This document shows, piece after piece, positions 1 through 7,871 of a stretch of 43,461 nt of DNA. The position numbers and the translations under genes were made by a program. Source of the stretch: an uncultured Litoreibacter sp. (GTDB lineage: Bacteria; Pseudomonadota; Alphaproteobacteria; Rhodobacterales; Rhodobacteraceae); contig CALHHY010000085.1 in assembly GCA_938030665.1 (NCBI GenBank), positions 1-43,461 of the forward strand. The letters are read 5' to 3'. Numbering within the stretch: position 1 is the stretch's first letter; the number at the start of each line of letters is the position of its first letter. The notes under the pieces are model-generated. The model was given only the letters and a program-made list of their open reading frames with translations. It searched no databases and was not told the DNA's origin.

Positions 1-512
1 TGCGGACCGCCCTGATTGAGGAACACGGGCTGCCCGAGCGCAACATCATTGACCAGGCGGGGATCAAGGCGTTCTCCCTCCAGGTGTTTGAGCGGACATT
101 CACGGTAACCAGTGCGCTGAATATCCTGACCCTCTCTGTGGCGGGCTTTGCGATTTTCATGAGCCTTCTGACCCTTGCCGGTCTGCGCGTGCCGCAACTG
201 GCGCCTGCCTGGGCTTTGGGCATGACCCGTGCGAGCCTGGGCCGGTTGGAGGTTATCCGCGCCGTCATCCTGGGCCTTTTGACGGCAGCCTTGGCCCTGC
301 CTCTGGGGCTGGCGCTGGCCTGGGTGTTGTTGGCCATCGTCAATGTCGAGGCGTTTGGCTGGCGGTTGCCGATGTACCTGTTCCCGTGGGATTACGCGCG
401 GCTGGGGCTATTTGCGCTGGTGGCGGCCGTCTTTGCGGCTTTCTGGCCTGCACGCAGGCTGGCGCGCACGCCGCCATCCGATTTGCTGAAAGTGTTTGCC
501 AATGAGCGTTAG
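1..512 (+). CDS. ABC transporter permease, FtsX-like (3' end only)
   Basis: The reading frame is already open at base 3 and runs to a TAG at 510-512, so this is the C-terminal part (about 169 residues) of a gene that starts outside the window. It has three hydrophobic stretches: one after the 'TSALNILTLSVAG' segment, one around 'VIRAVILGLLTAALALPLGLA', and one at 'LGLFALVAAVFAAFWPARR'. It ends in the basic 'PARRLARTPPSDLLK' tail typical of FtsX/MacB-type permeases, which export lipoproteins, peptides or lipids with a separate ATPase. The next gene, an AttH-like lipocalin, overlaps it by 11 bases. This matches the AttEFGH-type arrangement of ATPase, permease(s) and AttH. The transported substrate cannot be read from the sequence. 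Confidence 0.85.
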   Translation, partial: RTALIEEHGLPERNIIDQAGIKAFSLQVFERTFTVTSALNILTLSVAGFAIFMSLLTLAGLRVPQLAPAWALGMTRASLGRLEVIRAVILGLLTAALALPLGLALAWVLLAIVNVEAFGWRLPMYLFPWDYARLGLFALVAAVFAAFWPARRLARTPPSDLLKVFANER

Positions 513-1542
513 GGTTCTGCTTTTGTTACTTGTCCTGCCCTTATCCGCCTTCGCGCAGGGCTTTGCGGGGATGGGCAGCGATGCGGAAGGCTTCGCGGTG
601 CCGGAACGCCCGGCTGTCTTCGACTTTCCCACTGATCATGGCCCCCATCCCGATTTCAGGATCGAATGGTGGTATCTGACGGCCAATATGACCGGCCCGG
701 ACGGCACGCCCTACGGGTTGCAATGGACGCTGTTCCGCTCCGCGCTTGCCCCCGAGGCGGGTGCGGGGTGGCGCGCCCCGCAGGTCTGGTTGGGGCATGC
801 GGCCGTCACCACGCCCGACGCGCATTTTGTGGCCGAACGCCTTGCGCGCGGCGGGGTGGGGCAGGCGGGCGCCGAGGCCGCGCCTTTTGCCGCATGGATC
901 GACGAGTGGCAGATGACGGGCTCCGATTTCGACCGGATGACCCTGAACGCGGCTGGCCTCGATTTCGCCTATCAGGTCACGCTGACCGCGCAAGGCCCGC
1001 TGATTTTCCATGGGGAGGGTGGCTATTCCGTGAAATCGGCGGCGGGGCAGGCAAGCTACTATTATTCGCAGCCGTTTTTCGCTCTGGAGGGCACGCTGAC
1101 CCTGCCTGAAGGGAAGGTTGCGGTCACCGGCAATGCCTGGCTTGACAGGGAGTGGTCCTCGCAGCCCTTGGCTGAAGATCAGACCGGGTGGGACTGGTTT
1201 TCGCTCTCTTTCGACGGTGGTGACAAGCTGATGGGGTTCCGGCTGCGCCAAAGCGATGGCGACTATTTCAGCGCGGCCACATGGATCACGCCCGATGGCC
1301 AGACGCAGGCCTTGCCCAATGGCGCGTTCACGGCCCGGCCTCTGCGCACGGCCGCAGTCGCAGGGCGTGACGTCCCGGTCAAATGGCAAGTCAGCTTGCC
1401 AGACAAAGGCGTGGATATCACCGTCGAGGCCGTTAACGACGCAGCATGGATGGCAACGTCCATCCCCTATTGGGAGGGGCCGGTAACCGTCACGGGCAGT
1501 CATGCGGGCGTCGGTTACCTGGAGATGACCGGCTACGAATAA
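502..1542 (+). CDS. AttH/CrtC-family lipocalin-like secreted protein
   Basis: A 346-residue protein with an N-terminal signal peptide (hydrophobic 'VRVLLLLLVLPLSAFA', likely cleaved after AFA) and the family hallmark 'HPDFRIEWWYLTANM' near residue 50. AttH and carotenoid 1,2-hydratase CrtC share a duplicated lipocalin-like barrel (DUF2006). No carotenoid genes are nearby, and coupling to an FtsX-like permease fits the AttH branch, a periplasmic partner of an ABC exporter, better than carotenoid hydration. I chose ATG 502, the second possible start, because it overlaps the end of the permease gene by 11 bases, which suggests translational coupling. A TTG two codons upstream is also possible. 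Function beyond the family is unknown. Confidence 0.85.
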   Translation: MSVRVLLLLLVLPLSAFAQGFAGMGSDAEGFAVPERPAVFDFPTDHGPHPDFRIEWWYLTANMTGPDGTPYGLQWTLFRSALAPEAGAGWRAPQVWLGHAAVTTPDAHFVAERLARGGVGQAGAEAAPFAAWIDEWQMTGSDFDRMTLNAAGLDFAYQVTLTAQGPLIFHGEGGYSVKSAAGQASYYYSQPFFALEGTLTLPEGKVAVTGNAWLDREWSSQPLAEDQTGWDWFSLSFDGGDKLMGFRLRQSDGDYFSAATWITPDGQTQALPNGAFTARPLRTAAVAGRDVPVKWQVSLPDKGVDITVEAVNDAAWMATSIPYWEGPVTVTGSHAGVGYLEMTGYE

Positions 1543-1665
1543 AGCCACCGCCTGAACCGCAGGCAACGCGCTGATTTTTCGCGCGCCGGGTGCTTGCATG
1601 AGGTCTGCTCAACAGGCTCAAGGAAACCGCGTTGCCCTCACGGCTCAGGCCTGTACTGTCAACGG

Positions 1666-3090
1666 ATGTCAGACAGCACAGCGCATTTCAGCGAGATGAT
1701 GCAAGGCCAGGGCGTCCGCGCGCCTTATGAAAGCTACAACGACTGGTTCTCCCAGCAGGATCCGGCGCGGCTGGCCAAGAAATCAGACGAGGCGGAAGCG
1801 TTTTTCCGCCGCACCGGCATCACCTTCAATGTTTACGGTCAGGCCGACGCCGAGGAACGGCTGATCCCCTTCGACCTTGTGCCGCGCATCATGGCCGCCA
1901 GCGAATGGGGGAAGCTCGCCAAGGGCATCGACCAGCGCGTGCGCGCCATCAACGCGTTTCTGCATGACATCTATAATCGGCAGGAAATTCTGCGCGCCGG
2001 CGTCATTCCGGTGGATTTGATCGCCCAGAATGACGCCTTCCTGCCGCAGATGATCGAGTTCAGCCCGCCGGGCGACGTCTACACTCATATCGTCGGCACC
2101 GACATTGTACGCACCGGAGAGGACGAGTTTTTCGTCCTGGAAGACAACGCCCGGACCCCCTCAGGCGTCAGTTACATGCTGGAGAACCGGGAGACGATGT
2201 TGCAGATGTTCCCGGAGCTTTTCTCCGGCAACAAAGTGCAGCGGGTCAGCGACTACCCCAAGAACCTGCGCGCCTCGCTTGAGGCTTCCGCGCCGGCCAG
2301 CTGCGAGGGGCGACCCTGCGTGGTGGTACTGACGCCGGGTATTCATAACTCCGCCTATTACGAGCACAGTTTTCTGGCCGACCAGATGGGCGTGGAGCTG
2401 GTAGAGGGGCATGACCTTCGCGTCGTGGACGGCCACATCGCGATGCGCACGACGCGGGGCTACAAGGTGGTGGACGTCATCTACCGCCGCGTGGATGACG
2501 AATTTCTGGACCCGCTGACCTTTGACCCCGACAGCATGCTGGGCGTGCCGGGCATCATGGATGTTTACCGCGCGGGCAACATCACCATCGCCAACGCGCC
2601 CGGCACCGGGGTGGCTGACGACAAGGCGATCTACAGCTATATGCCCGATATCGTGGAGTTCTACACGGGCGAGAAGGCGCTGCTGAAGAATGTGGAGACC
2701 TTTCGCTGCTCGGAACCTGACACGTTGCAATATGTCTTGGATAACCTTGCTGATCTGGTCGTGAAGGAGGTGCATGGCTCGGGCGGCTACGGCATGCTGG
2801 TGGGCCCTGCCGCCACCAAGCAGGAGGTCGCGGATTTCGCCCAGAAGCTGCGCGCCAAGCCGCATGGCTATATCGCGCAGCCGACCCTGTCGCTGTCGAC
2901 CGTGCCGATTTTCACCGATGCGGGTTTGGCCCCGCGCCATGTCGATCTGCGCCCCTTCGCGCTGGTCTCGCCCTCAGGCGTGGACATTACTCCGGGCGGG
3001 CTGACCCGTGTGGCGCTGACCGAAGGCAGCCTGGTCGTCAATTCCAGCCAGGGTGGCGGCACCAAAGACACCTGGGTTCTGGAGGGCTGA
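1666..3090 (+). CDS. circularly permuted ATP-grasp protein (DUF404/DUF407)
   Basis: First gene of the Anbu operon; 474 residues from ATG 1666. The frame is open 24 codons further upstream, but that extension is Cys/Arg-rich and unlike the family. Recognisable family features are the N-terminal 'SYNDWFSQQDP' region, 'RVRAINAFLHDIYNRQEIL', 'GTDIVRTGEDEFFVLEDN', 'ARTPSGVSYMLENRE', and the C-terminal 'VVKEVHGSGGYGMLVGP' and 'GSLVVNSSQGGGTKDTWVL' segments. ATP-grasp enzymes ligate a carboxylate to an amine or thiol through an acyl-phosphate; this permuted family is predicted to form peptide or amide bonds. Its partner alpha-E gene starts one base after its stop. Substrate unknown. Confidence 0.92.
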   Translation: MSDSTAHFSEMMQGQGVRAPYESYNDWFSQQDPARLAKKSDEAEAFFRRTGITFNVYGQADAEERLIPFDLVPRIMAASEWGKLAKGIDQRVRAINAFLHDIYNRQEILRAGVIPVDLIAQNDAFLPQMIEFSPPGDVYTHIVGTDIVRTGEDEFFVLEDNARTPSGVSYMLENRETMLQMFPELFSGNKVQRVSDYPKNLRASLEASAPASCEGRPCVVVLTPGIHNSAYYEHSFLADQMGVELVEGHDLRVVDGHIAMRTTRGYKVVDVIYRRVDDEFLDPLTFDPDSMLGVPGIMDVYRAGNITIANAPGTGVADDKAIYSYMPDIVEFYTGEKALLKNVETFRCSEPDTLQYVLDNLADLVVKEVHGSGGYGMLVGPAATKQEVADFAQKLRAKPHGYIAQPTLSLSTVPIFTDAGLAPRHVDLRPFALVSPSGVDITPGGLTRVALTEGSLVVNSSQGGGTKDTWVLEG

Positions 3091-3091
3091 T

Positions 3092-4033
3092 ATGCTGGGC
3101 AAAACCGCAGGCGGCCTGTTCTGGATGTTCCGTTCCCTTGAACGGGCGGAGAATACGGCGCGGCTGATCGAGGCGGGGTTTCGCATCGCGCTGACCCGCT
3201 CAAGCGATCCGGCTTCGGACTGGAAATCGGTGATCGTGACCTCCGCCGGGCAGATGGGGTACGAGGCCAAGCATGACGGCTATGACAGCGCGCGGGTGAC
3301 GGATTACCTGCTGCGCGACGGGGATAATCCGAGCTCCGTTCTGTCGGTGATGAAATCGGCCCGCGACAATGCGCGGCTGGTGCGCACGGCGCTGACCACC
3401 GAAGTCTGGTCAGCCGTCAACGAGACCTGGATGCTGCTGACGGATGTGCTGAAAGACCCGGTGCCGGAAACCGATCTGCCACAGGTTCTGGCCACGATCC
3501 GCCACCAATCAGCACTTGTGCGGGGCGCGCTGCATGGCACGATGCTGCGCAACGACATTTATGACTTCGCCCGGCTTGGCACTTTCGTCGAACGCGCGGA
3601 TAGCACGGCGCGGATCATTGACGTGAAATACTATGCGCTGCTGCCCGCCCCCTCTTTCGTGGGCAGCCGGATGGACAATGTGCAGTGGGAGACGCTGTTG
3701 CGCTCCGTCTCGGCGCATCGGTCTTTCAGGTGGGCCACGAATGGCGACTACTCCGCTGCGAATATTGCCGACTTCCTGATCCTTGACCGCCGCATGCCCC
3801 GGTCGCTGGCCTTTTGTGCCGCGCAGATTTGCGACAATCTGGAATATCTGGCCGAGGAATATGGGCAGGAGACCGACAGCCTGACACAGGCCCGCGCCTT
3901 GAAAGCCCGGCTAAAAGACCGCGACATCAACACGATTTTCGAGGAAGGGCTGCACGAATTTCTCAATAGCATCCTGACCGATACCGGGCGGCTTGGCCTT
4001 CAGATCGAGCAGGATTACAGGTTTAACGGATAG
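3092..4033 (+). CDS. alpha-E domain protein (DUF403)
   Basis: A 313-residue, mostly helical protein that starts at ATG 3092, one base after the ATP-grasp stop. It opens with 'MLGKTAGGLFWMFRSLERAE' and carries 'SRMDNVQWETLLRSVSAHR' and 'FLILDRRMPRSLAFCAAQI', all typical of alpha-E/DUF403 proteins. These nearly always accompany a circularly permuted ATP-grasp enzyme, sometimes fused to it, and are thought to work with it; the biochemical role is not established. An earlier in-frame codon exists inside the preceding gene, but the one-base spacing favours this start. The following transglutaminase gene begins on the base after its TAG. Confidence 0.92.
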   Translation: MLGKTAGGLFWMFRSLERAENTARLIEAGFRIALTRSSDPASDWKSVIVTSAGQMGYEAKHDGYDSARVTDYLLRDGDNPSSVLSVMKSARDNARLVRTALTTEVWSAVNETWMLLTDVLKDPVPETDLPQVLATIRHQSALVRGALHGTMLRNDIYDFARLGTFVERADSTARIIDVKYYALLPAPSFVGSRMDNVQWETLLRSVSAHRSFRWATNGDYSAANIADFLILDRRMPRSLAFCAAQICDNLEYLAEEYGQETDSLTQARALKARLKDRDINTIFEEGLHEFLNSILTDTGRLGLQIEQDYRFNG

Positions 4034-4831
4034 ATGCAGCTTCAGATCAGTCACAGCACGGAATACAGCTACGACACCCCCGTCACCTATGCGCTGCAAA
4101 AGGTGCGGCTGCGGCCGAAAAGCTCGATCCTGCAGGAGGTTGTGGACTGGGATATTTCCATCGAAGGCGGCAAGCAGGAAGCCGGATACACCGACCACTA
4201 CGGCAATCATGTCGATCTGGTCAGCGCTCATATCGGCGTGCAGCAGCTGAAAATCACCGCCAGCGGTCGGGTGAAGACCCATGACGTAGCGGGCATCCTG
4301 GGCCGGGTTTATGGCCGCGCGCCGCTTTGGCATTTTGTTCAGCCAACGGCTTTGACCATGCCGGGCCCCCGGATCAAAAAGCTGGCAGAGGTGATTGAGC
4401 AAAGCGACACCAAGTTGAACGGGCTGCACGCGCTGTCTTCCGCCGTCCTCAGCGCCGTACCTTACGAGATCGGCCAGACCGGCGCGACCACCTCGGCGGA
4501 AGAGGCGGTGGAGATCGGCAAAGGCGTCTGTCAGGACCATGCGGGTATTTTTGTGGCCGCCGCACGCGCCCGCGGGCTGCCGGCGCGCTATGTCAGCGGC
4601 TACCTTCTGATGGACGGGCAGGTGGATCAGGACGCAAGCCACGCCTGGGCAGAAGTGCATCTGGACGCTCTGGGCTGGGTGGGCTTTGACGTCTCCAACG
4701 GCGTGTCCCCGGATGAGCGCTACGTGCGCATCGCCATCGGCCGCGACGCGCAGGAGGCCGCGCCGATTTCCGGGCTGCGCATGGGCTCCGGCGCGGAATC
4801 GATGATTGTGTCTTTGCAGGTGCAGCAGTAG
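4034..4831 (+). CDS. transglutaminase-like cysteine peptidase
   Basis: A 265-residue protein with an N-terminal bacterial transglutaminase-associated domain ('MQLQISHSTEYSYDTPVTYA', residues 1-80) and a C-terminal transglutaminase-like core. The catalytic triad is visible: Cys in 'IGKGVCQDHAGIF', His in 'QDASHAWAEVHL' and Asp in 'GWVGFDVSNG'. Proteins of this fold act as peptidases or amidases as often as cross-linking enzymes. The ATG directly abuts the stop of the alpha-E gene. In this context it may process or remove the amide-linked product of the ATP-grasp partner, which is an inference from gene order. No signal peptide is seen, so it should act in the cytoplasm. Confidence 0.92.
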   Translation: MQLQISHSTEYSYDTPVTYALQKVRLRPKSSILQEVVDWDISIEGGKQEAGYTDHYGNHVDLVSAHIGVQQLKITASGRVKTHDVAGILGRVYGRAPLWHFVQPTALTMPGPRIKKLAEVIEQSDTKLNGLHALSSAVLSAVPYEIGQTGATTSAEEAVEIGKGVCQDHAGIFVAAARARGLPARYVSGYLLMDGQVDQDASHAWAEVHLDALGWVGFDVSNGVSPDERYVRIAIGRDAQEAAPISGLRMGSGAESMIVSLQVQQ

Positions 4832-4866
4832 ATCTGGGCCAACACGGGTCCAGCAGGGTTTCCATC

Positions 4867-5598
4867 ATGACATATTGCGTTGGCATGCGCCTGAACTCGG
4901 GGCTGCTGTTCATGTCCGACACGCGTACAAATGCGGGCGTCGACAACTTCTCAACCAGCCGCAAGATGTTTCACTGGACTGTGCCCGGCGAGCGGGAGAT
5001 CACGGTCATGACTGCGGGCAACCTCGCCACGACGCAGGCGATGGTCAGCCTGCTTGAGGAACGCTCCAAAGCGCAAGAAGACCGCGACCCCTCGATCCTG
5101 ACCCAGCCCACCATGTTTCAGGTCGCGCGCCTTGTCGGCGCTACGCTGAAAGAGGTGATCGCCTATTCCAGCCCCACCGGCCAAAGCTCTGACGACACAT
5201 TCAGCGCCTCGGTCATTGTGGGCGGGCAGATCAAAGGCGGGCAGCCGACGATCTTTCTGGTCTATCCCGAGGGCAATTTCATCGAGATTTCCGACGACAC
5301 GCCGTTTTTCCAGATCGGGGAGGCGAAATACGGCAAGCCCATACTGGTGCGCGGCTATGACCCGGATCTCAGCTTTGCCGATGCGTTGAAGCTGCTGCTT
5401 GTATCCTTCGACTCGACGGTGAAATCCAACCTGTCGGTCGGCCTGCCCTTTGATGTCCATGCCTATGAAAATGACAGCCTGCGCCTTGAACGCCAGTTCC
5501 GGATCGAGAGGGATGACCCTGTCTATGCCGCCATCGCCGCCGGGTGGGGCGACGCGCTAAAGGCCGCGTTGGAGCAGCTACCGGATTACAAAATTTAG
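4867..5598 (+). CDS. Anbu: proteasome-like Ntn-hydrolase peptidase
   Basis: A 243-residue protein starting 'MTYCVGMRLNSGLLFMSDTR'. Removal of Met would expose Thr1, the nucleophile of proteasome-type peptidases. Asp17 ('MSDTR') and a Lys at position 32 ('STSRKM') supply the other expected active-site residues. Length and sequence match Anbu, the bacterial ancestral beta-subunit family related to HslV and proteasome beta subunits, which assembles into open helical or ring-like oligomers. It lies 35 bases after the transglutaminase gene and ends the operon. No dedicated unfoldase gene is present. The physiological substrate of Anbu is not known, and the operon context suggests peptide tags or short peptides made by the ATP-grasp enzyme. 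Confidence 0.93.
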   Translation: MTYCVGMRLNSGLLFMSDTRTNAGVDNFSTSRKMFHWTVPGEREITVMTAGNLATTQAMVSLLEERSKAQEDRDPSILTQPTMFQVARLVGATLKEVIAYSSPTGQSSDDTFSASVIVGGQIKGGQPTIFLVYPEGNFIEISDDTPFFQIGEAKYGKPILVRGYDPDLSFADALKLLLVSFDSTVKSNLSVGLPFDVHAYENDSLRLERQFRIERDDPVYAAIAAGWGDALKAALEQLPDYKI

Positions 5599-5617
5599 CA
5601 GTTTCAGACGCGCTTGG

Positions 5618-6220
5618 TTACGGCGCAACCCAGCGATGCCCCTCCAACACGCCATTGGCGTCATAGTCAAATATGGCCCGCATATTGTTTCCCCGCCCAT
5701 GGCGGTACCAGTCCAGCTGCGTTGCCTTGAAATAGATCACCCCAAAGCGTTGCTGCCCCTTCGCGGTCTCGAAATGGCCGGGCGGGGTGTCGGCGGGTCC
5801 GGTCATGTCGGGTGCGTCCAACGGCGCGCCCGGCGCCTCCCCGCAATAGGCGGCGCGCGACCAGGGTTTGAGCGCGTCCCACGCGGCTTCCTGCAGCGCG
5901 GTTCGGGGGCCCAGCAACGTGGCCTTGCCCGACAGGCGCAACTGCAATTGTTGCGCGGCGTCATAGCCCAGCACGCTGACCTTGGGGTTGATCTTGATCT
6001 GCGCCCATTTGGCGCTGCGGGTATCGGTGTGGAACTCCATCTCGACCGCGCCGGGCAGCACGTCGCGCAGAATGATGCTGCGCAGATGCGGCTGTTGCTG
6101 CCGGTCCATGGTCGCCAGCGTCAGGCAGCGCAGCGGGGCGTCGCGCGACTTGGCGGCGGCGCAAAGCATCTGCCACGCATCGCGATGCAGTGAAACGAGG
6201 TCGGGTGCGGTGTCATCCAT
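5618..6220 (-). CDS. pyridoxamine 5'-phosphate oxidase-family flavoprotein
   Basis: A 200-residue protein of the PNPOx-like split-barrel fold. Landmarks are 'RCLTLATMDRQQQPHLRSII' (residues 31-50), 'SAKWAQIKINPKVSVLGYD' (69-87), the 'GHFETAKGQQRFGVIYFKA' region and a C-terminal 'GVLEGHRWVAP'. It resembles the Alr4036-type branch, presumably FMN-binding, whose substrate is usually unknown; it is probably not the vitamin B6 biosynthetic enzyme PdxH. The frame is open far upstream, but ATG 6220 gives the family's N-terminus and overlaps the stop of the upstream cyclodeaminase-family gene by 8 bases, which indicates coupling. It is the last gene of the leftward operon and converges on the Anbu gene with only 19 bases between stops. 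Confidence 0.85.
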   Translation of the reverse strand: MDDTAPDLVSLHRDAWQMLCAAAKSRDAPLRCLTLATMDRQQQPHLRSIILRDVLPGAVEMEFHTDTRSAKWAQIKINPKVSVLGYDAAQQLQLRLSGKATLLGPRTALQEAAWDALKPWSRAAYCGEAPGAPLDAPDMTGPADTPPGHFETAKGQQRFGVIYFKATQLDWYRHGRGNNMRAIFDYDANGVLEGHRWVAP

Positions 6221-7148
6221 CCAGATGCGTTTGCCATGCCAGCGCGGAAAGCGCCAGATCACCAAGCGCATGGCCCCGGAAGACGAAGGCACCCCGGTCC
6301 GATGGTGCCGCCCGACCGGGCAGATTGCCCAGAACCAGTGCAGACAGATCGCCCGAGATATGCGCCGGGTCGCACAGCTTGTTTGGCAGCGCGGCTTCCT
6401 GCGCCACATCATCGACCACGACGTGGTCCAGCGCGCCAAAGCTGTCCCGGTGCCACGGCGCTGCCAGGTCCACGACGGCGGCAAAGCTGCCTTCGGGCAT
6501 GCCGCGCGCATCCAGAAACGGGGCGGCGCCGCCGGTATGGGTGACGGTGGTGACCAGCAGGTCGCAGCTTTCCACGACCTCCTGGCCGGAGGCGCAGACC
6601 TCGGACTTGATGCCAAGCGACGCGGCCATCGCGGCCAACCGGTCCATATTAGCCCGGCCCCGCCCGAACATCCGCAGATCGGTAAGCGGGAAGAGGTCGG
6701 CGAAAGCCTGCAAATGGCTGCGCGCCTGCACGCCGCAGCCCACAAAGCCGATGGTGGCCGCGTCGGGCCGCGCCATATGGCGCGCCGCTGTGGCACTTAG
6801 CCCTGCCGTGCGTACTGCCGTCACCCAGTTGCCATCCAGAATAGCCACCGGCAGCCCGGTTTCGCTGTCCAGCATCGTAACCAGCCCGTTGATCTGCGAC
6901 AGCCCCCGCGCGGGGCTGTCAGGGTTCAGCACCACGGTCTTGACGGCCAGAAGGTTGGGGCCGTCCATCGCAGCCAGGGCCGCCATCATGTAGCGCTTGC
7001 CGTCGGGCGGCGTCAGCGCAGCCTTGGGCGCGGCCCAGACCCGGCCATCCTTCGCGCCGCGGATCACGCCCTCGATGGCATCGACGACCTGCGCCGTGGT
7101 GATCCCGAGGGCCTCCAGGTCGGTCTCCGAGAGATAGGGTATGCTCAT
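6213..7148 (-). CDS. ornithine cyclodeaminase / mu-crystallin family protein
   Basis: A 311-residue NAD(P)-dependent enzyme. The family's Lys is in 'NLLAVKTVVLNP' (about residue 69), Arg in 'WVTAVRTAGLSA' (about 112), the Rossmann motif in 'IGFVGCGVQARSHLQAF' (about 133-149) and the Asp region in 'VVDLAAPWHRD'. Members include ornithine cyclodeaminase, alanine dehydrogenase, ketimine reductase, iminosuccinate reductase and EutC of ectoine catabolism, so the exact substrate is open. It sits 66 bases after the GntR regulator gene and overlaps the PNPOx-like gene by 8 bases. The context suggests reduction of an imine or oxidative deamination of an amino acid in a GntR-controlled pathway. Confidence 0.88.
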   Translation of the reverse strand: MSIPYLSETDLEALGITTAQVVDAIEGVIRGAKDGRVWAAPKAALTPPDGKRYMMAALAAMDGPNLLAVKTVVLNPDSPARGLSQINGLVTMLDSETGLPVAILDGNWVTAVRTAGLSATAARHMARPDAATIGFVGCGVQARSHLQAFADLFPLTDLRMFGRGRANMDRLAAMAASLGIKSEVCASGQEVVESCDLLVTTVTHTGGAAPFLDARGMPEGSFAAVVDLAAPWHRDSFGALDHVVVDDVAQEAALPNKLCDPAHISGDLSALVLGNLPGRAAPSDRGAFVFRGHALGDLALSALAWQTHLDG

Positions 7149-7214
7149 GTCTGGTACTGTGCCACGCCTCAGGGGATCGGACCAGCGCCAATCCTGCGCG
7201 CCCTGCCCAGGGTG

Positions 7215-7871
7215 TCAGACGCACTTAAGGTGATGCGTTTCCAAAAGGGTGATCAGCATTTTCTTCGCGGCCCGCCGATGGGCGTGATGCAACGTCCGTG
7301 CCGTTTCGGCGTCGCCTGCAAGAATGGCGTCGGCTACGGCCCGGTGATCGTCGTTGGAGCGGGTGGGCAAGGGCCGCATATGCAGCGTCACCATGCGGGC
7401 GCGGCGGACCTGATCAGACATCATCTGGGCGATCATCGTGATCCGCGAATTGTTGCCAAGCGCGACCAGCGCGCTGTGGAAGTCATCATCGGCCAGCGCC
7501 CAGCTTTCGCGGTCCTTGCGCGCCAGCGCCTTGTCCATCCGTTCGATGGCGTCAAAAAGCGGCCAAAGCCGGGCGCGGCTCAGCTTCGCGTGCGCGGCGT
7601 CGGCGGCGGCAAGGCTCTCCAGCTCGGTCAGCACGTCGTAGATTTCGGCCATGTCGGTGGTAGAAACCGGTCTGATCCGCGCGCCCTTTCGGGGCCGCAG
7701 CGTGACCAGCCCTTGGCCTTCAAGGACCAGAAGCGCTTCGCGGACGGGGGTGCGGGAGATCTTCAGCTGCTCTGCCAGCTCCCCCTCCAGATGATCGCTG
7801 CCGGGGGATAGGCTGCCGCTGAAAATCAGCTGCCTAAGCGCGTCAACGGCCTGGCTGACGGCTTTGCTCAT
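7215..7871 (-). CDS. GntR-family transcriptional regulator, FCD subfamily
   Basis: A 218-residue regulator. The N-terminal winged helix-turn-helix (residues 1-70) contains 'ELAEQLKISRTPVREALLVL', the classic GntR recognition region. The C-terminal all-helical FCD domain has the metal/ligand residues Asp and His in 'LADDDFHSALVAL', 'NDDHRAVADAI' and 'LHHAHRRAAKK'. FCD regulators typically bind small organic acids and repress adjacent catabolic operons. The gene is embedded in the operon it probably controls: it overlaps the upstream Gfo/Idh gene by four bases (ATGA). A 16-bp palindrome of GntR type sits upstream of the first gene of the operon (9999-10014). Confidence 0.93.
   Translation of the reverse strand: MSKAVSQAVDALRQLIFSGSLSPGSDHLEGELAEQLKISRTPVREALLVLEGQGLVTLRPRKGARIRPVSTTDMAEIYDVLTELESLAAADAAHAKLSRARLWPLFDAIERMDKALARKDRESWALADDDFHSALVALGNNSRITMIAQMMSDQVRRARMVTLHMRPLPTRSNDDHRAVADAILAGDAETARTLHHAHRRAAKKMLITLLETHHLKCV

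Noticed and set aside
502-1542. Carotenoid 1,2-hydratase (CrtC) as a specific function.
   Set aside because: No carotenoid genes are nearby and the gene is coupled to an ABC permease, which points to the AttH branch.
541-1599. A 352-codon minus-strand open frame opposite the AttH-like gene.
   Set aside because: It has antisense composition and no domain; the plus-strand gene has a signal peptide and family motifs.
7152-7164. Imperfect dyad TGGTACTGTGCCA just upstream of the cyclodeaminase-family gene, as a second GntR site.
   Set aside because: Only 10 of 13 positions are symmetric, and it does not resemble the 9999-10014 palindrome.
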